From Paenibacillus albicereus (GTDB taxonomy: Bacteria; Bacillota; Bacilli; Paenibacillales; Paenibacillaceae): a DNA stretch of 64,000 nt. The stretch is from NCBI RefSeq assembly GCF_012676905.1, contig NZ_CP051428.1, forward strand, positions 3,062,001-3,126,000, in the 5' to 3' direction. Each line of letters begins with the position of its first letter. Position 1 is the stretch's first letter. Made by a program: the position numbers and the translations under genes. A model generated the notes under the pieces. The model ran no database searches, had not been told where the DNA came from, and saw only the letters and a program-made list of their open reading frames with translations. Shown in pieces: positions 1 to 9,237 of this stretch.

Positions 1-184
1 CGCAGATGACGGGGATGCCAAGCGCTTCGAGCTCTCCCGCCTCGGGACTGTCCTTCCGGGGCTTGCGGTCGTTCACGACGACGTCTGCTCCAAGACGGTG
101 AAACAGCTTGGCGACGGCGACGCCGCTGCGCGCCAATCCGAGCACGACGACCTTTCGCCCTCGATATGAAGATGGATGCTCCAT
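1..184 (-). CDS. murD: UDP-N-acetylmuramoylalanine--D-glutamate ligase MurD (N-terminal part)
   Basis: MurD adds D-glutamate to UDP-MurNAc-L-Ala in cytoplasmic peptidoglycan precursor synthesis. Only the first 61 codons are in the window; the gene continues off the left edge. The protein starts MEHPSSYRGRKVVVLGLARS and continues with SGVAVAKLFHRLGADVVVND, the Rossmann-like N-terminal domain typical of MurD. The ATG at 184 has GGAGAGGG about 5 bases upstream. It is the last visible gene of the mraZ-to-murD operon, 74 bases after mraY. The fragment is short, but sequence and position agree. Confidence 0.9.
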   Translation of the reverse strand, partial: MEHPSSYRGRKVVVLGLARSGVAVAKLFHRLGADVVVNDRKPRKDSPEAGELEALGIPVIC

Positions 185-258
185 CCAAACCCTCTCCTTA
201 TGCAGCAAAACGGCTTGCCGTCCCTCCGGACGGCTGCCGTTTGCGTGGAATATGCCGA

Positions 259-1227
259 TCAGCCTCCGCCGATCCGGTACAGCGCGAGGCCGGCGGTCGC
301 CAGCACGAGGCCGACCGCCCAGAACACCGTGACGACCTTCCACTCCGACCAGCCGGACAGCTCGAAATGGTGATGGATCGGACTCATCTTGAAGATGCGC
401 TTGCCGCGCAGCTTGAAGGAGCCGACCTGCAGGATGACGGAGATCATCTCTACGACGAACACGCCGCCGATGAGGACGAGCAGGATCTCCGTCTTGGTGA
501 GGATCGCCGCCGCGGCCAGTCCGCCGCCGATGCCGAGCGAGCCGGAGTCGCCCATGAACACCTTGGCCGGGTGGGCGTTGAAGATCAGGAAGCCGAGCAC
601 CGCGCCGACAAGCGCCGCCGTGAAGACCGCGCTCTCATGCTCGGTCGCCTGCATGGCGATGATCGTGAACGCTCCTGCGGCGATCGCGCTCGTGCCGGAC
701 AGGAGGCCGTCCACGCCGTCGGTGAAGTTGACCGCGTTGGTCGTGCCGAAGAAGATGATGATGACGAAAGGATAATAGAACCAGCCGAAGTCCAGGCTGA
801 AGCTGGTCCCCGGAACGGATACGGCCGTGCTGTGCCCCATCTGGTAGAGCAGGACGCAGACGATGAGGCTGAACAGCAGCTGTCCGAACAGCTTCTGCTT
901 GGCCGTCAGGCCGAGCGAGCGCTTCAAGGCGATTTTGATGTAATCGTCGAGAAAGCCGACGAGGCCGAAGCCGAGCGCGCCGACAAGCAGCACCCAGAAT
1001 TCCGTCGTCTTGTCCGAGAAACGGAGGAACGCGACGGTGGCCGCCAGCAGGATGATGATGCCGCCCATCGTCGGCGTGCCGGATTTCTTGAGATGGCTCT
1101 GCGGCCCGTCCGTGCGCACCTGCTGCCCGAACTTGAGCCGCCGCAGCAGAGGGATGCATAGCGGTCCGAGAATGACCGCGAGCAGGAACGAAACGCCGAT
1201 TGTCATGAGTATCGCGAGCATGTCCAT
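259..1227 (-). CDS. mraY: Phospho-N-acetylmuramoyl-pentapeptide transferase MraY
   Basis: MraY is an integral membrane enzyme that moves phospho-MurNAc-pentapeptide from UDP to undecaprenyl phosphate, making lipid I. The product is about 322 residues, the usual length, with roughly ten hydrophobic segments. Family motifs are visible: KKSGTPTMGG near the N-terminus, NFTDGVDGL, and MGDSGSLGIGG with catalytic-region aspartates. A GTG at 1236 is an alternative start. I chose the ATG at 1227 because AAGGTGG sits about 5 bases before it. It follows murF closely and precedes murD, the usual dcw arrangement. Confidence 0.96.
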   Translation of the reverse strand: MDMLAILMTIGVSFLLAVILGPLCIPLLRRLKFGQQVRTDGPQSHLKKSGTPTMGGIIILLAATVAFLRFSDKTTEFWVLLVGALGFGLVGFLDDYIKIALKRSLGLTAKQKLFGQLLFSLIVCVLLYQMGHSTAVSVPGTSFSLDFGWFYYPFVIIIFFGTTNAVNFTDGVDGLLSGTSAIAAGAFTIIAMQATEHESAVFTAALVGAVLGFLIFNAHPAKVFMGDSGSLGIGGGLAAAAILTKTEILLVLIGGVFVVEMISVILQVGSFKLRGKRIFKMSPIHHHFELSGWSEWKVVTVFWAVGLVLATAGLALYRIGGG

Positions 1228-1245
1228 GCCTTCCACCTTGCCGCG

Positions 1246-2850
1246 TCAGCGCTGAAGCGCTTCGACGACCCTTTCCATATGCATCGTGCGGGAGCCCTTG
1301 ACGAGCACCAGATCCCTGGGGTCGAGCTCCTCGCGTATCGCGTGAATGAGCGACTCCTGGGAGTCGAAATGGCGCACCGCTCCCGGCGCAAGCCCGCCGA
1401 AAGCCTCGGCGGCGCCGGCGGACGTGAAGGCGGACAGCTCGCCGCAGGTGAGCACCGCATCCGCCTTGTCCGGCGTGATGTACGCGCCCGTCTCGCGATG
1501 CAGCTCCTCCTCCGTCTCGCCGAGCTCGCGCATGTCCGACAGCACGATCCACTTGCGCCGGTACCCGGTCAGGCCGGCGACGAGGTCGACGGCGGCGCGC
1601 ACCGCGGTCGGATTGGCGTTGTAGGCGTCGTTGAGGATCATCGCGCCGCAAGCCGCCGCGACCGGCTGGATGCGCATGCCGGTGAGTTGCATCGAGCGCA
1701 GCCCGGAAGCGACCGCCTCGGCCGGCACGCCGACGGCGGTCGCCGCGGCGATCGCCGCCAGCGCGTTGTGCACGTTGTGCACGCCGGGCACCGGAATCTC
1801 GATGCGCACTTGCGGGAAGCAGCTTTCGCAAGCGGCTTCCGCAGGCGCGGCGGCCGAATGAAGCTCCGAGGACGAAACGGAAGCTTCGGCCGGCACGGAG
1901 GCTGGAGCGGCTGCCGCCGCCGGGCTCTTCGCGGGCGCGGCGGCCAGCCGGAAGCCGGCGGCCGGGCCGGCCTTGACCGTGAAGGCGCAGGACTGCGCGC
2001 CGACCTCGATGCCGGCGGCGCGCCAGTCGCTGCGCGGCGAGGCGCCGAACGTGCGCACCTGCGCGCCGGCAGGAAGCGTCATCCGCCCGAGCTCGGCGGC
2101 GATGAGCGGCTCGTCGGCGCTGACGAGCAGCAGCCCGCCGGGGCGCAGCCCCTCGACGATCTCCAGCTTGGCGCGGGTGATCATCTCGCGCGAGCCGAGC
2201 TGGAGCAGATGGGCGTCGCCGATGTTCGTGATGATGGCGATGTCCGGACGGGCGATGCTCGTCAGCAGCGCGATCTCGCGCAGGCCGCTCATGCCCATTT
2301 CCAGCACCGCCGCCTCCGCGTCCTCCGGCAGCTCCAGCACGGTCAGCGGCAGGCCGATGTGGTTGTTGAGGTTGCCGGCCGTCTTGTGCACGCGCATGAC
2401 GGAGCCGAGCGCGGCGGCGGCCATGTCCTTCGTCGTCGTCTTGCCGTTGCTGCCGGTGATGCCGACGATGAGCGCGCGCAGCTCGCTGCGGTAGGCGGCG
2501 GCGAGGCTTTGCAGCGCCTCCAGCGGCTCCTCGACGAGCACGAGCGGCTTACCGGCCAGCGCGGCCGGCAGCTCGCGGTCGAGACTCCAGAACGCGGCGG
2601 CCGCTCCTTGCCGGAACGCCGCCTCCACGTAATCATGCCCGTCGAACGAATCGCCTGTCAGCGGCACGAACAGCTGGCCCTTGCCCACGCGGCGCGAATC
2701 CGTCGTCACGCCCTCGACGAGCAGATCGGTCCAGCCGCCCGGAGGCAGCGCCGGAGCGGAGGGCGCCGCGCCCTCCGGAACGTCTATGTAACCGGGCCCG
2801 AGGCGGCCCGAGCTCATGTCGGCGATGATGCTCAGCTTGCGTCTAATCAA
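1246..2850 (-). CDS. murF: UDP-N-acetylmuramoyl-tripeptide--D-alanyl-D-alanine ligase MurF
   Basis: MurF adds D-Ala-D-Ala to the UDP-MurNAc-tripeptide, completing the cytoplasmic precursor. The 534-residue product has the Mur ligase ATP loop GITGSNGKTTT (130-140), the NNHIGLP motif (162-168), and NDAYNANPTA in the C-terminal half. It is longer than the usual 450 or so residues because of an Ala/Pro/Ser-rich insertion at about 303-345 and a smaller Gly/Pro-rich insert at 16-40. Translation starts at TTG 2850 and overlaps the murE stop as TTGA, with AAGGGGAA upstream, so the two are probably coupled. Placement between murE and mraY differs from B. subtilis. Confidence 0.95.
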   Translation of the reverse strand: MIRRKLSIIADMSSGRLGPGYIDVPEGAAPSAPALPPGGWTDLLVEGVTTDSRRVGKGQLFVPLTGDSFDGHDYVEAAFRQGAAAAFWSLDRELPAALAGKPLVLVEEPLEALQSLAAAYRSELRALIVGITGSNGKTTTKDMAAAALGSVMRVHKTAGNLNNHIGLPLTVLELPEDAEAAVLEMGMSGLREIALLTSIARPDIAIITNIGDAHLLQLGSREMITRAKLEIVEGLRPGGLLLVSADEPLIAAELGRMTLPAGAQVRTFGASPRSDWRAAGIEVGAQSCAFTVKAGPAAGFRLAAAPAKSPAAAAAPASVPAEASVSSSELHSAAAPAEAACESCFPQVRIEIPVPGVHNVHNALAAIAAATAVGVPAEAVASGLRSMQLTGMRIQPVAAACGAMILNDAYNANPTAVRAAVDLVAGLTGYRRKWIVLSDMRELGETEEELHRETGAYITPDKADAVLTCGELSAFTSAGAAEAFGGLAPGAVRHFDSQESLIHAIREELDPRDLVLVKGSRTMHMERVVEALQR

Positions 2851-4328
2851 TTGCGTATTCCCCTTATCGCTTCTTGAGCGGCCAGCCGGTCATCGAAGTC
2901 ATGGGTCGTCTTTCCGATGATCTGATAGGTCTCATGGCCCTTCCCCGCAATCAATACTACATCCCCCGGGCTTGCCATTTCAACCGCTTTTTCGATGGCC
3001 TCGCGGCGGTCGACAAGCAGCTCGTAACGCTCCTGGGGCACGCTGGCCTTTTGCAGTCCGACCTCGATGTCGAGCAGGATCGTTTCTGGATTCTCGGTGC
3101 GCGGATTGTCGGAGGTGACGATCGTATAGTCCGAGTAGCGGGAAGCGATCTCGCCCATGATCGGCCGCTTCGTGCGGTCGCGGTCGCCGCCGCAGCCGAA
3201 GACGGTGATGACGCGCTTCTCGGCGAATTCCTGCACGGCCTTGAGCACGTTCTCCAGCCCGTCCGGCGTATGCGCATAGTCGACGATGACGGCGAAGTCC
3301 TGACCCGCGTCGACGGATTCGACCCGGCCTGGCACGCCCGGCACGCCTTCCAGGCTCGCCTTGGCCTGCTCCAGCGGGATGCCCTCGAGCAGTCCGGCGC
3401 ACAACGCCGCCAGCGCGTTGTAGACGTTGAACTTGCCGACCATGCGCAGCATGATGTCGGCCTCTCCGGCGAAGCTGCTCACATGGAACGAGGTGCCGCC
3501 CGCCGCGATGCGGATGTTCGAGGCGCGGACGTCCGCCTCGGCGTCGACGCCGTAGGTGACGACCTCGGCCGCCGTCAGCTGGCGGAAGCGCTCCGCCGCC
3601 GGATCGTCGGCGTTGAGCACGGCGAAGCGCGTTTCGTCGCGGCCATAGCCGTTGCCGAGACGCGAGAACAGCAGCCCTTTCGCTTCGCGGTAGACGTCCA
3701 TCGTCCCGTGATAATCCAAATGGTCCTGCGTCAGATTCGTAAAGATCGCGGTGCGGTACTCGACGCCCTTGACCCGGCCCTGCTCCAGCGCGTGGGAGGA
3801 AACTTCCATCGCCACATGCGTCGTGCCGGCCTCGCGCATCGCGGCGAGGTCCCGGTGCAGGTCGAGCGCCTCCGGCGTCGTGCCGTTCATCGGGAACGAG
3901 CGCCCGCCGTAGCGCATCTCGATCGTACCGATGACGCCGGTCTTGCGGCCGGCGTCATCGAGGATGCGCTCGATCAGATAGGTCGTCGTCGTCTTGCCGT
4001 TGGTGCCGGTCACTCCGATGACGCGCAGGTTCCGGCTCGGATGGCCGTAGAAATGATCCGCCAGCACCGCCATCGCGTGGCGGCTGCTGCGGACGACCAG
4101 CTGCGGCACGGCCAGCGGCAGCGGACGCTCGACGACGAGCGCCGCCGCTCCGGCCGCTACGGCCTGCGCCGCGAAGTCATGCCCGTCCACCGTATGTCCG
4201 GGCAGGCAGAGGAACAGGTCCCCGGGCTTCACGGCCCGGGAGTCCCTTTCCACCCCCGTGATCTCCGTCGCGCCGTCTCCTGCGAGGCGCGCGGTCCTAA
4301 GCTGCGATGCCAGTTGCTCCAAACGCAT
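2847..4328 (-). CDS. murE: UDP-N-acetylmuramoyl-L-alanyl-D-glutamate--2,6-diaminopimelate ligase MurE
   Basis: MurE adds the third stem-peptide residue to UDP-MurNAc-L-Ala-D-Glu. The 493-residue protein is full length, with ATP loop GVTGTNGKTTT (105-115), the NGTTPEALDL substrate region, and DNPR at 407-410. In characterised MurE enzymes DNPR marks meso-diaminopimelate rather than lysine specificity, so this cell should have DAP-type peptidoglycan. The ATG at 4328 is preceded by GAGAGGAGAGAACG. It lies 25 bases after spoVD and overlaps murF. Confidence 0.97.
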   Translation of the reverse strand: MRLEQLASQLRTARLAGDGATEITGVERDSRAVKPGDLFLCLPGHTVDGHDFAAQAVAAGAAALVVERPLPLAVPQLVVRSSRHAMAVLADHFYGHPSRNLRVIGVTGTNGKTTTTYLIERILDDAGRKTGVIGTIEMRYGGRSFPMNGTTPEALDLHRDLAAMREAGTTHVAMEVSSHALEQGRVKGVEYRTAIFTNLTQDHLDYHGTMDVYREAKGLLFSRLGNGYGRDETRFAVLNADDPAAERFRQLTAAEVVTYGVDAEADVRASNIRIAAGGTSFHVSSFAGEADIMLRMVGKFNVYNALAALCAGLLEGIPLEQAKASLEGVPGVPGRVESVDAGQDFAVIVDYAHTPDGLENVLKAVQEFAEKRVITVFGCGGDRDRTKRPIMGEIASRYSDYTIVTSDNPRTENPETILLDIEVGLQKASVPQERYELLVDRREAIEKAVEMASPGDVVLIAGKGHETYQIIGKTTHDFDDRLAAQEAIRGIRN

Positions 4329-4353
4329 CGTTCTCTCTCCTCTCTGTCATGCG

Positions 4354-6309
4354 TCAATGGCTGTGCCCGTCTCCGGCCGGCTGCGGCAGGTCGGCGTCGC
4401 TTCCGAGATAGATGCGGATCGTCGAGCCTTTGTCCACGCGGGCGCCGGCTTCCGGCGCCTGGCGGACGACCGTGCCGCCGCTGCCGGCGGAGACGAGGTT
4501 GAAGTTCATGTTCATGTCTTCGTAGATGTCGGATACGGTCTTGCCGACGAGATTCGGGACGGTGACCGTCGTCGTCTCGCCGTATTTGTATTTCTTGCCG
4601 ATCTGATCGGCGCTCTTGGGCACGCCCATATACTGCAGCGAGTCTTCGAGGATGCCCTTGACGATCGGCGCGGCGACGACGCCGCCGAACTGGATGCCCT
4701 GGGGGTTGTCGACGGCGACGTAGACGACGATGCGCGGGTTGTCCGCCGGCGCGATGCCGATGAACGAGACGATGTGCTCGCTCGCCGAGTATCGGCCGTT
4801 GATGACTTTCTGCGCGGTGCCCGTCTTGCCGCCGACGCGGTAGCCGTCGAGGAAGGCGTTGCCTCCGGTGCCGAGCGCGACGACGCTCTCGAGCGCCTCG
4901 CGCACCTGCGCGCTGGTCTTTTCGGAAATGACCTTGCGGACCGCTTCCGGCTCGATCCGCTCCACCACCTCGCCGGTGTCCGGCTTGATCCATGCCTTGG
5001 CCAGATGAGGCTTGTAGAGCGTGCCGCCGTTGACGGCCGCCGAGACCGCCGCGATCTGCTGGATCGGCGTCACCGATACGCCCTGCCCGAAGGCCGTCGT
5101 CGCCAGCTCCACCGGACCGACCTGATTCAGCTTGAACAGGATGCCGTTCTCCTCGCCGCCGATGTCGATGCCGGTCTTCTTCCCGAAGCCGAAGTCCTTA
5201 ATATACTTGAATAGCGTCTCTTTGCCAAGCCGGTTGCCGAGCGCGACGAAGCCGGGGTTGCAGGAGTTCTGCACGACCTCGAGGAACGTCTGGCTTCCGT
5301 GTCCGCCCTTTTTCCAGCAGCGCAGGCGCGCGCCGCCGATCTCGACGGCTCCGGGGTCGAAGAAGCGCTCGTGCTTCAGATCGACCTTGCCTTCCTCCAG
5401 CGCCGCCGACAAGGTGATGATCTTGAACGTCGAGCCCGGCTCGTACGTCGTCCAGATCGGCAGGATGCGGTTGTACACCTCGGCCGGGTAGGCGTTGTAA
5501 TTGCCCGGCTCGAACGTCGGACGGCTCGCCATGCCGAGCACCTCGCCGCTGTTCGGGTCCATCGCGATGGCGATCGCGTTGTTCGGCTTGTACTTCGTCA
5601 TCGCCTGGTCGAGCTCGCGCTCCATGATGCTCTGGATCTGCCGGTCGATCGTCAGCTGCAGGCTCAGTCCGTCCTGCGGCTCGCTGAGCTTGTCGGTCGA
5701 GCCCGGCATGAGATGGCCGCTCGCGTCCGACAAGTAGGAGACGCTTCCTTTTACCCCTTTGAGGTAGGCGTCGTACTTCTTCTCCACGCCCGTGAGGCCG
5801 CCGTCGATGCCGGTGATGCCGAGCACGCTGGCGGCCAGCTCGCCGAACGGATAGTATCGCTTGTTGTCCTCGGCCACGACGATGCCGGGCAGCTCCAGCT
5901 TGCGCACCTCCATCGCCTTCTCGACCGTGATCTTGCGTCCCTCCGGCTTGATGAACACGCTGCTGGCCCGCTTCTTGAGCAGGGCGAGCAGCTTCTGCTC
6001 GTCGATGCCGAGGACGGGAGCCAGCTTGCGGGCGGTGCCCTCCTTGTCCTTGATCTGGACCGGGATGGCCACGATCGTCGGCGAGCTGACATTATAAGCG
6101 AGCTGCTCGCCGCTCCGGTCGAGGATATCGCCGCGGCGGGGGGCGAAGTCGACCTCGCGCCGCCAGTTGTCCTCCGCCTTGGCCGACAGCTCGCCTCCGC
6201 GTGCCAGCTGGACATAGGCAAGGCGCGCGATGAGCGCGCCGAATCCGATGATGACGATGACCAGCGCCAGGAACAGGCGCCGGCGCAAGGTGACGTGGGA
6301 CACTTTCAT
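4354..6309 (-). CDS. spoVD: Sporulation-type class B penicillin-binding protein SpoVD
   Basis: A membrane-anchored transpeptidase, expected to crosslink spore cortex peptidoglycan with SpoVE. The 651-residue protein has one N-terminal transmembrane segment (about 11-33), a PBP dimerisation domain (about 55-200) and a transpeptidase domain with STFK (Ser293, Lys296), SCN and KTGTAQ motifs. One PASTA domain follows near the C-terminus (about 585-645). The ATG at 6309 has GGAGAGGGGAA upstream; an in-frame ATG at 6366 lacks this. It follows pbpB after 188 bases, in which I see no clear promoter or terminator. The order pbpB-spoVD-murE matches B. subtilis. Distinguishing SpoVD from a vegetative paralogue rests on gene order and the single PASTA domain. 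Confidence 0.92.
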   Translation of the reverse strand: MKVSHVTLRRRLFLALVIVIIGFGALIARLAYVQLARGGELSAKAEDNWRREVDFAPRRGDILDRSGEQLAYNVSSPTIVAIPVQIKDKEGTARKLAPVLGIDEQKLLALLKKRASSVFIKPEGRKITVEKAMEVRKLELPGIVVAEDNKRYYPFGELAASVLGITGIDGGLTGVEKKYDAYLKGVKGSVSYLSDASGHLMPGSTDKLSEPQDGLSLQLTIDRQIQSIMERELDQAMTKYKPNNAIAIAMDPNSGEVLGMASRPTFEPGNYNAYPAEVYNRILPIWTTYEPGSTFKIITLSAALEEGKVDLKHERFFDPGAVEIGGARLRCWKKGGHGSQTFLEVVQNSCNPGFVALGNRLGKETLFKYIKDFGFGKKTGIDIGGEENGILFKLNQVGPVELATTAFGQGVSVTPIQQIAAVSAAVNGGTLYKPHLAKAWIKPDTGEVVERIEPEAVRKVISEKTSAQVREALESVVALGTGGNAFLDGYRVGGKTGTAQKVINGRYSASEHIVSFIGIAPADNPRIVVYVAVDNPQGIQFGGVVAAPIVKGILEDSLQYMGVPKSADQIGKKYKYGETTTVTVPNLVGKTVSDIYEDMNMNFNLVSAGSGGTVVRQAPEAGARVDKGSTIRIYLGSDADLPQPAGDGHSH

Positions 6310-6497
6310 CCGCTCGTTCCCCTCTCCGTTCGAACTTGGGAGGACAGCCAGAGTCTGTCCGTACACGTTACCCTATTCGAACGGAGCCTGAACTAGAACA
6401 AGCCTGGCGAGCGGGTGCGGCGCCCGGCGATGAGAGCCGCTCTCGGGCCCTCCGGTCAGGCTCCAGCCGGGCGCTCCGGCCCGCTGCCTGCCGCCGG

Positions 6498-8762
6498 TCA
6501 GCCGGAGCCGGTCTCCGGCTTCGCTTGGCCGCCGGCTTCCGCGCCTGCGGCGGCGGTCCCGTCGGCGGAGCCTGCCGCCTCCTCCGCGCCCGGAGGCTTC
6601 AGCGTCAGCTTGACGACCGGCTCGCCGTTCAGGCGCGCGTCGGTCTGGGCGGCGACGTAGCCTTCGCCTTCGGTGACGCAGCGCTTGCCCGCCGAGGAGC
6701 AAAGCTGCAGCGCGTCCCGCAGCGACAGCCCGGCGAGCGATGGCAGCGCCAGCTTGCTCTCCTCCTCGGTGAGCAGGTAGACGCGCTGCTTTTCCGCCAG
6801 CACCGCTCCGGCCGCCGGCATCTGCTGCAGCACCTTCGCTCCTTTGCCCACCTGCTTGGACTCCAGGCCGCGCTTCTTCAGCTCCGCCTGCGCCTCGGCC
6901 GCGCCGAGCCCCTTCAGATCGGGCACGGTCAGCGCCGCCTGTCCGTCGGAAGCGAGCTTGGCGTCGATCGACGGCTTGACGCCCATGTAGCGCAGGCTGT
7001 TGCCGACAATCTCCTTGAATACCGGCGCCGCGACCGTGCCGCCCCCGACCATCGGGTTGTTCGGCGAGTCGACGAGCACGTAGACGACGAGACGCGGATT
7101 TTCGACCGGCGCGTAGCCGATGAAGGAGACGACATATTTGTCCGACGAGTAGCCTTTGCCGACGACCTTCTGCGCGGTGCCGGTCTTGCCGGCGATGCGG
7201 TAGCCGGCGATCGCGGCGTTCTTGCCGCTGCCGATCTCCTTGTCGGACACGACCTGCTCGAGATACTCGCCGACCTTGCGCGACGTCTCGGCGCTGATGA
7301 CCTGCCGCACGACCTCCGGCTTCGTCTCCGTCACCTTGCCGGTCTTCGGGTCCTCGACCGACTTGACGATGTGCGGCTTCATCAGCTTGCCGCCGTTGGC
7401 GACGGCGGCGACCGCGGCCACCTGCTGGATCGGCGTCACCGCCACCGTACCCTGCCCGAACGTCGCGCGGGCGACGTCGGACGGATAGACGATGTTGAGC
7501 ACGCCTTTGGATTCGTTGCCGAGCTCGATGCCGGTGCGCTTGCCGAAGCCGAAGTTCTCGATGTAGCCGACCAGCTTCTCCTTGCCGAGCGTCTCATAGC
7601 CGAGCTTGACGAACGCGACGTTGGAGGAGCGCTTGAGCCCTTCCAGATAGCTGATCTGACCCCAGCCGTCGCGTCGAATGTCCCGAACCGTATTGCCCGG
7701 CACTTTGATCGAACCGGACATGTAGGTCGCGTTCGGGTTGAACACGCCTTCCTGCACCGCGCTGGCCAGCGTCACGATCTTGAACGTCGAGCCCGGCTCG
7801 TACAGGGAGCTGACCGCATGGTTGTAAAAGTTGCCGACCTTGTACTTGGAGTATTCGTTCGGATCGTACGAGGGCAGGCTGCCCATACCGAGAATCTCCA
7901 TCGTGCTCGGATCGGCGGCGATCGCCGTGATGCTCTCCGGCTTGTATTGGTCGTACGCTTTCTGGATCGCGTCCTGCAGGAAATTCTGGATCTCGGCATC
8001 GAGCGTCAGCTTGAGCTTGCCGCCGTTCACCGCCGGCTGGACCTCGGCCTTGCCGCTCGCCACCTGGACGCGGTTGCCGTCTTTCTCGTAGACGACCTTG
8101 CCGTCCTGCCCCTTGAGCAGATCGTTGTAGCCCGCCTCGAGGCCGGTCACCGGCTGGCCTTCCTTGTTCATGTAGCCGAGCACATGCGCCGCGAGAAAAT
8201 GATTCGGATAATACCGCTTCGAGCTTTCCTCGAGCACGATGCCAACCGCTCCCTCGCGCAGCGTCTTGCCCGTCCGCTTCTTGTAGCTGTCGGCGAGCGA
8301 CTTGCGCAGCGCCAGCACCTCGTCGGCCTTCGCCTTGTCGATCTGGTAGCCTTCCGGACGCAGCATGCGGTACTGGACGAACTCGCCCTTGTCGTTGCGG
8401 TACGTCGCCTGCTGCAGCACCTCCGCCTCCGGCTTGCCGAGCAGCTTGGCCAAGCCTTGCGCCGCTTCGGCGGCGAGTCCGACCTTGTCCAGCATCTTCG
8501 GATCGACGACGACGGAGTAGGCGGGAATATTCATCGCCAGCAGCGTGCCGTTGCGGTCGCTGATCGTGCCTCGTTCGGCCGGCAGCGTGTCCTCGGCCGC
8601 CCAGATTTTCTTCGCCTCGCCGAGCCAGAAGTCCGCCTTCACGACCTGGACCCAGAACAGCCGGCTCAACAGAATAAGAAAAAGGAGGGTGATGAGCCCT
8701 CCGACAACGACGGTACGCATTTTGATCCGTTTCACGGTTTGAAAAGCAAGATTCGCCTTCAT
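6498..8762 (-). CDS. pbpB: Division penicillin-binding protein PBP2B with two PASTA domains
   Basis: A class B transpeptidase that crosslinks septal peptidoglycan in the divisome with FtsL, DivIB and FtsW. It has 754 residues: one transmembrane helix (about 17-39), a dimerisation region with RGTISDRNGTLLA (64-76), and a transpeptidase domain with STFK (Ser325, Lys328), SSN and KTGTAQ. Two PASTA repeats start near 604 (LTVPDLKGL) and 670 (LALPSLAGL). The last 35 residues are an Ala/Gly/Glu/Pro-rich tail unlikely to fold. The gene starts just after ftsL, and FtsL is its known partner. Two PASTA domains separate it from the adjacent spoVD. Confidence 0.95.
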   Translation of the reverse strand: MKANLAFQTVKRIKMRTVVVGGLITLLFLILLSRLFWVQVVKADFWLGEAKKIWAAEDTLPAERGTISDRNGTLLAMNIPAYSVVVDPKMLDKVGLAAEAAQGLAKLLGKPEAEVLQQATYRNDKGEFVQYRMLRPEGYQIDKAKADEVLALRKSLADSYKKRTGKTLREGAVGIVLEESSKRYYPNHFLAAHVLGYMNKEGQPVTGLEAGYNDLLKGQDGKVVYEKDGNRVQVASGKAEVQPAVNGGKLKLTLDAEIQNFLQDAIQKAYDQYKPESITAIAADPSTMEILGMGSLPSYDPNEYSKYKVGNFYNHAVSSLYEPGSTFKIVTLASAVQEGVFNPNATYMSGSIKVPGNTVRDIRRDGWGQISYLEGLKRSSNVAFVKLGYETLGKEKLVGYIENFGFGKRTGIELGNESKGVLNIVYPSDVARATFGQGTVAVTPIQQVAAVAAVANGGKLMKPHIVKSVEDPKTGKVTETKPEVVRQVISAETSRKVGEYLEQVVSDKEIGSGKNAAIAGYRIAGKTGTAQKVVGKGYSSDKYVVSFIGYAPVENPRLVVYVLVDSPNNPMVGGGTVAAPVFKEIVGNSLRYMGVKPSIDAKLASDGQAALTVPDLKGLGAAEAQAELKKRGLESKQVGKGAKVLQQMPAAGAVLAEKQRVYLLTEEESKLALPSLAGLSLRDALQLCSSAGKRCVTEGEGYVAAQTDARLNGEPVVKLTLKPPGAEEAAGSADGTAAAGAEAGGQAKPETGSG

Positions 8763-8765
8763 CGC

Positions 8766-9143
8766 TTACCGCCCTGCTTCTTGGCCTTCGTCCGCCTTGT
8801 CGGCTCCGGCCGGAGTCATGCCGAGCTCTTTCGCTTTTTTGGCGATGACGGCGGGGTCGGACAGCTTGGCCACTTCGCCCTGCAGCACTTTGACGTCGAC
8901 GGTCGCCTGCTGGTAGTTGGCGTTCATCTCCTTGATCTGGAGCTCCATCCGGTAATCCTGCGCGTATCGGAACAGAATCAGCACGAGGATGCCTACGACT
9001 GCAAGCACGGACGCCATGTAGCGCAGCATTTCCCTGGGCGGGATCATCCTCCGGACCTGGACGACTCGTTTCGTTTCCTTTACCGGCTGCTGCTGCGGTT
9101 TTCGTTTGGGCTGCAAAGCCAAATTGCCATTCGTGTAAGCCAA
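8766..9143 (-). CDS. ftsL: Cell division protein FtsL
   Basis: A small bitopic divisome protein. The 125-residue product has a basic cytoplasmic N-terminus, one hydrophobic segment (about 42-59), then an extracellular heptad-rich region and a low-complexity end. Size, topology and position between rsmH and pbpB identify it, since the primary sequence is poorly conserved in the family. It begins at TTG (9143), with AGGAGGGA about 8 bases upstream. The next gene, pbpB, starts within 4 bases of its stop. Confidence 0.9.
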   Translation of the reverse strand: MAYTNGNLALQPKRKPQQQPVKETKRVVQVRRMIPPREMLRYMASVLAVVGILVLILFRYAQDYRMELQIKEMNANYQQATVDVKVLQGEVAKLSDPAVIAKKAKELGMTPAGADKADEGQEAGR

Positions 9144-9237
9144 AGCGGGCTCCCTCCTGCGGTTTCATGATCGGCTGGCATGGCGATAACATATCCACTG
9201 GCAGTTATGGATTCATTTTCCTTGTCTCAGGGCGCCT

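Noticed and set aside
6310-6497. Sigma-E promoter for spoVD between pbpB and spoVD
   Set aside because: B. subtilis has one, but I found no convincing sigma-E -35/-10 pair in these 188 bases.
6336-9170. 944-codon plus-strand open frame
   Set aside because: It is antisense to spoVD, pbpB and ftsL, is rich in Arg/Ala/Asp/Leu as expected from reversed high-GC codons, and has no ribosome-binding site.
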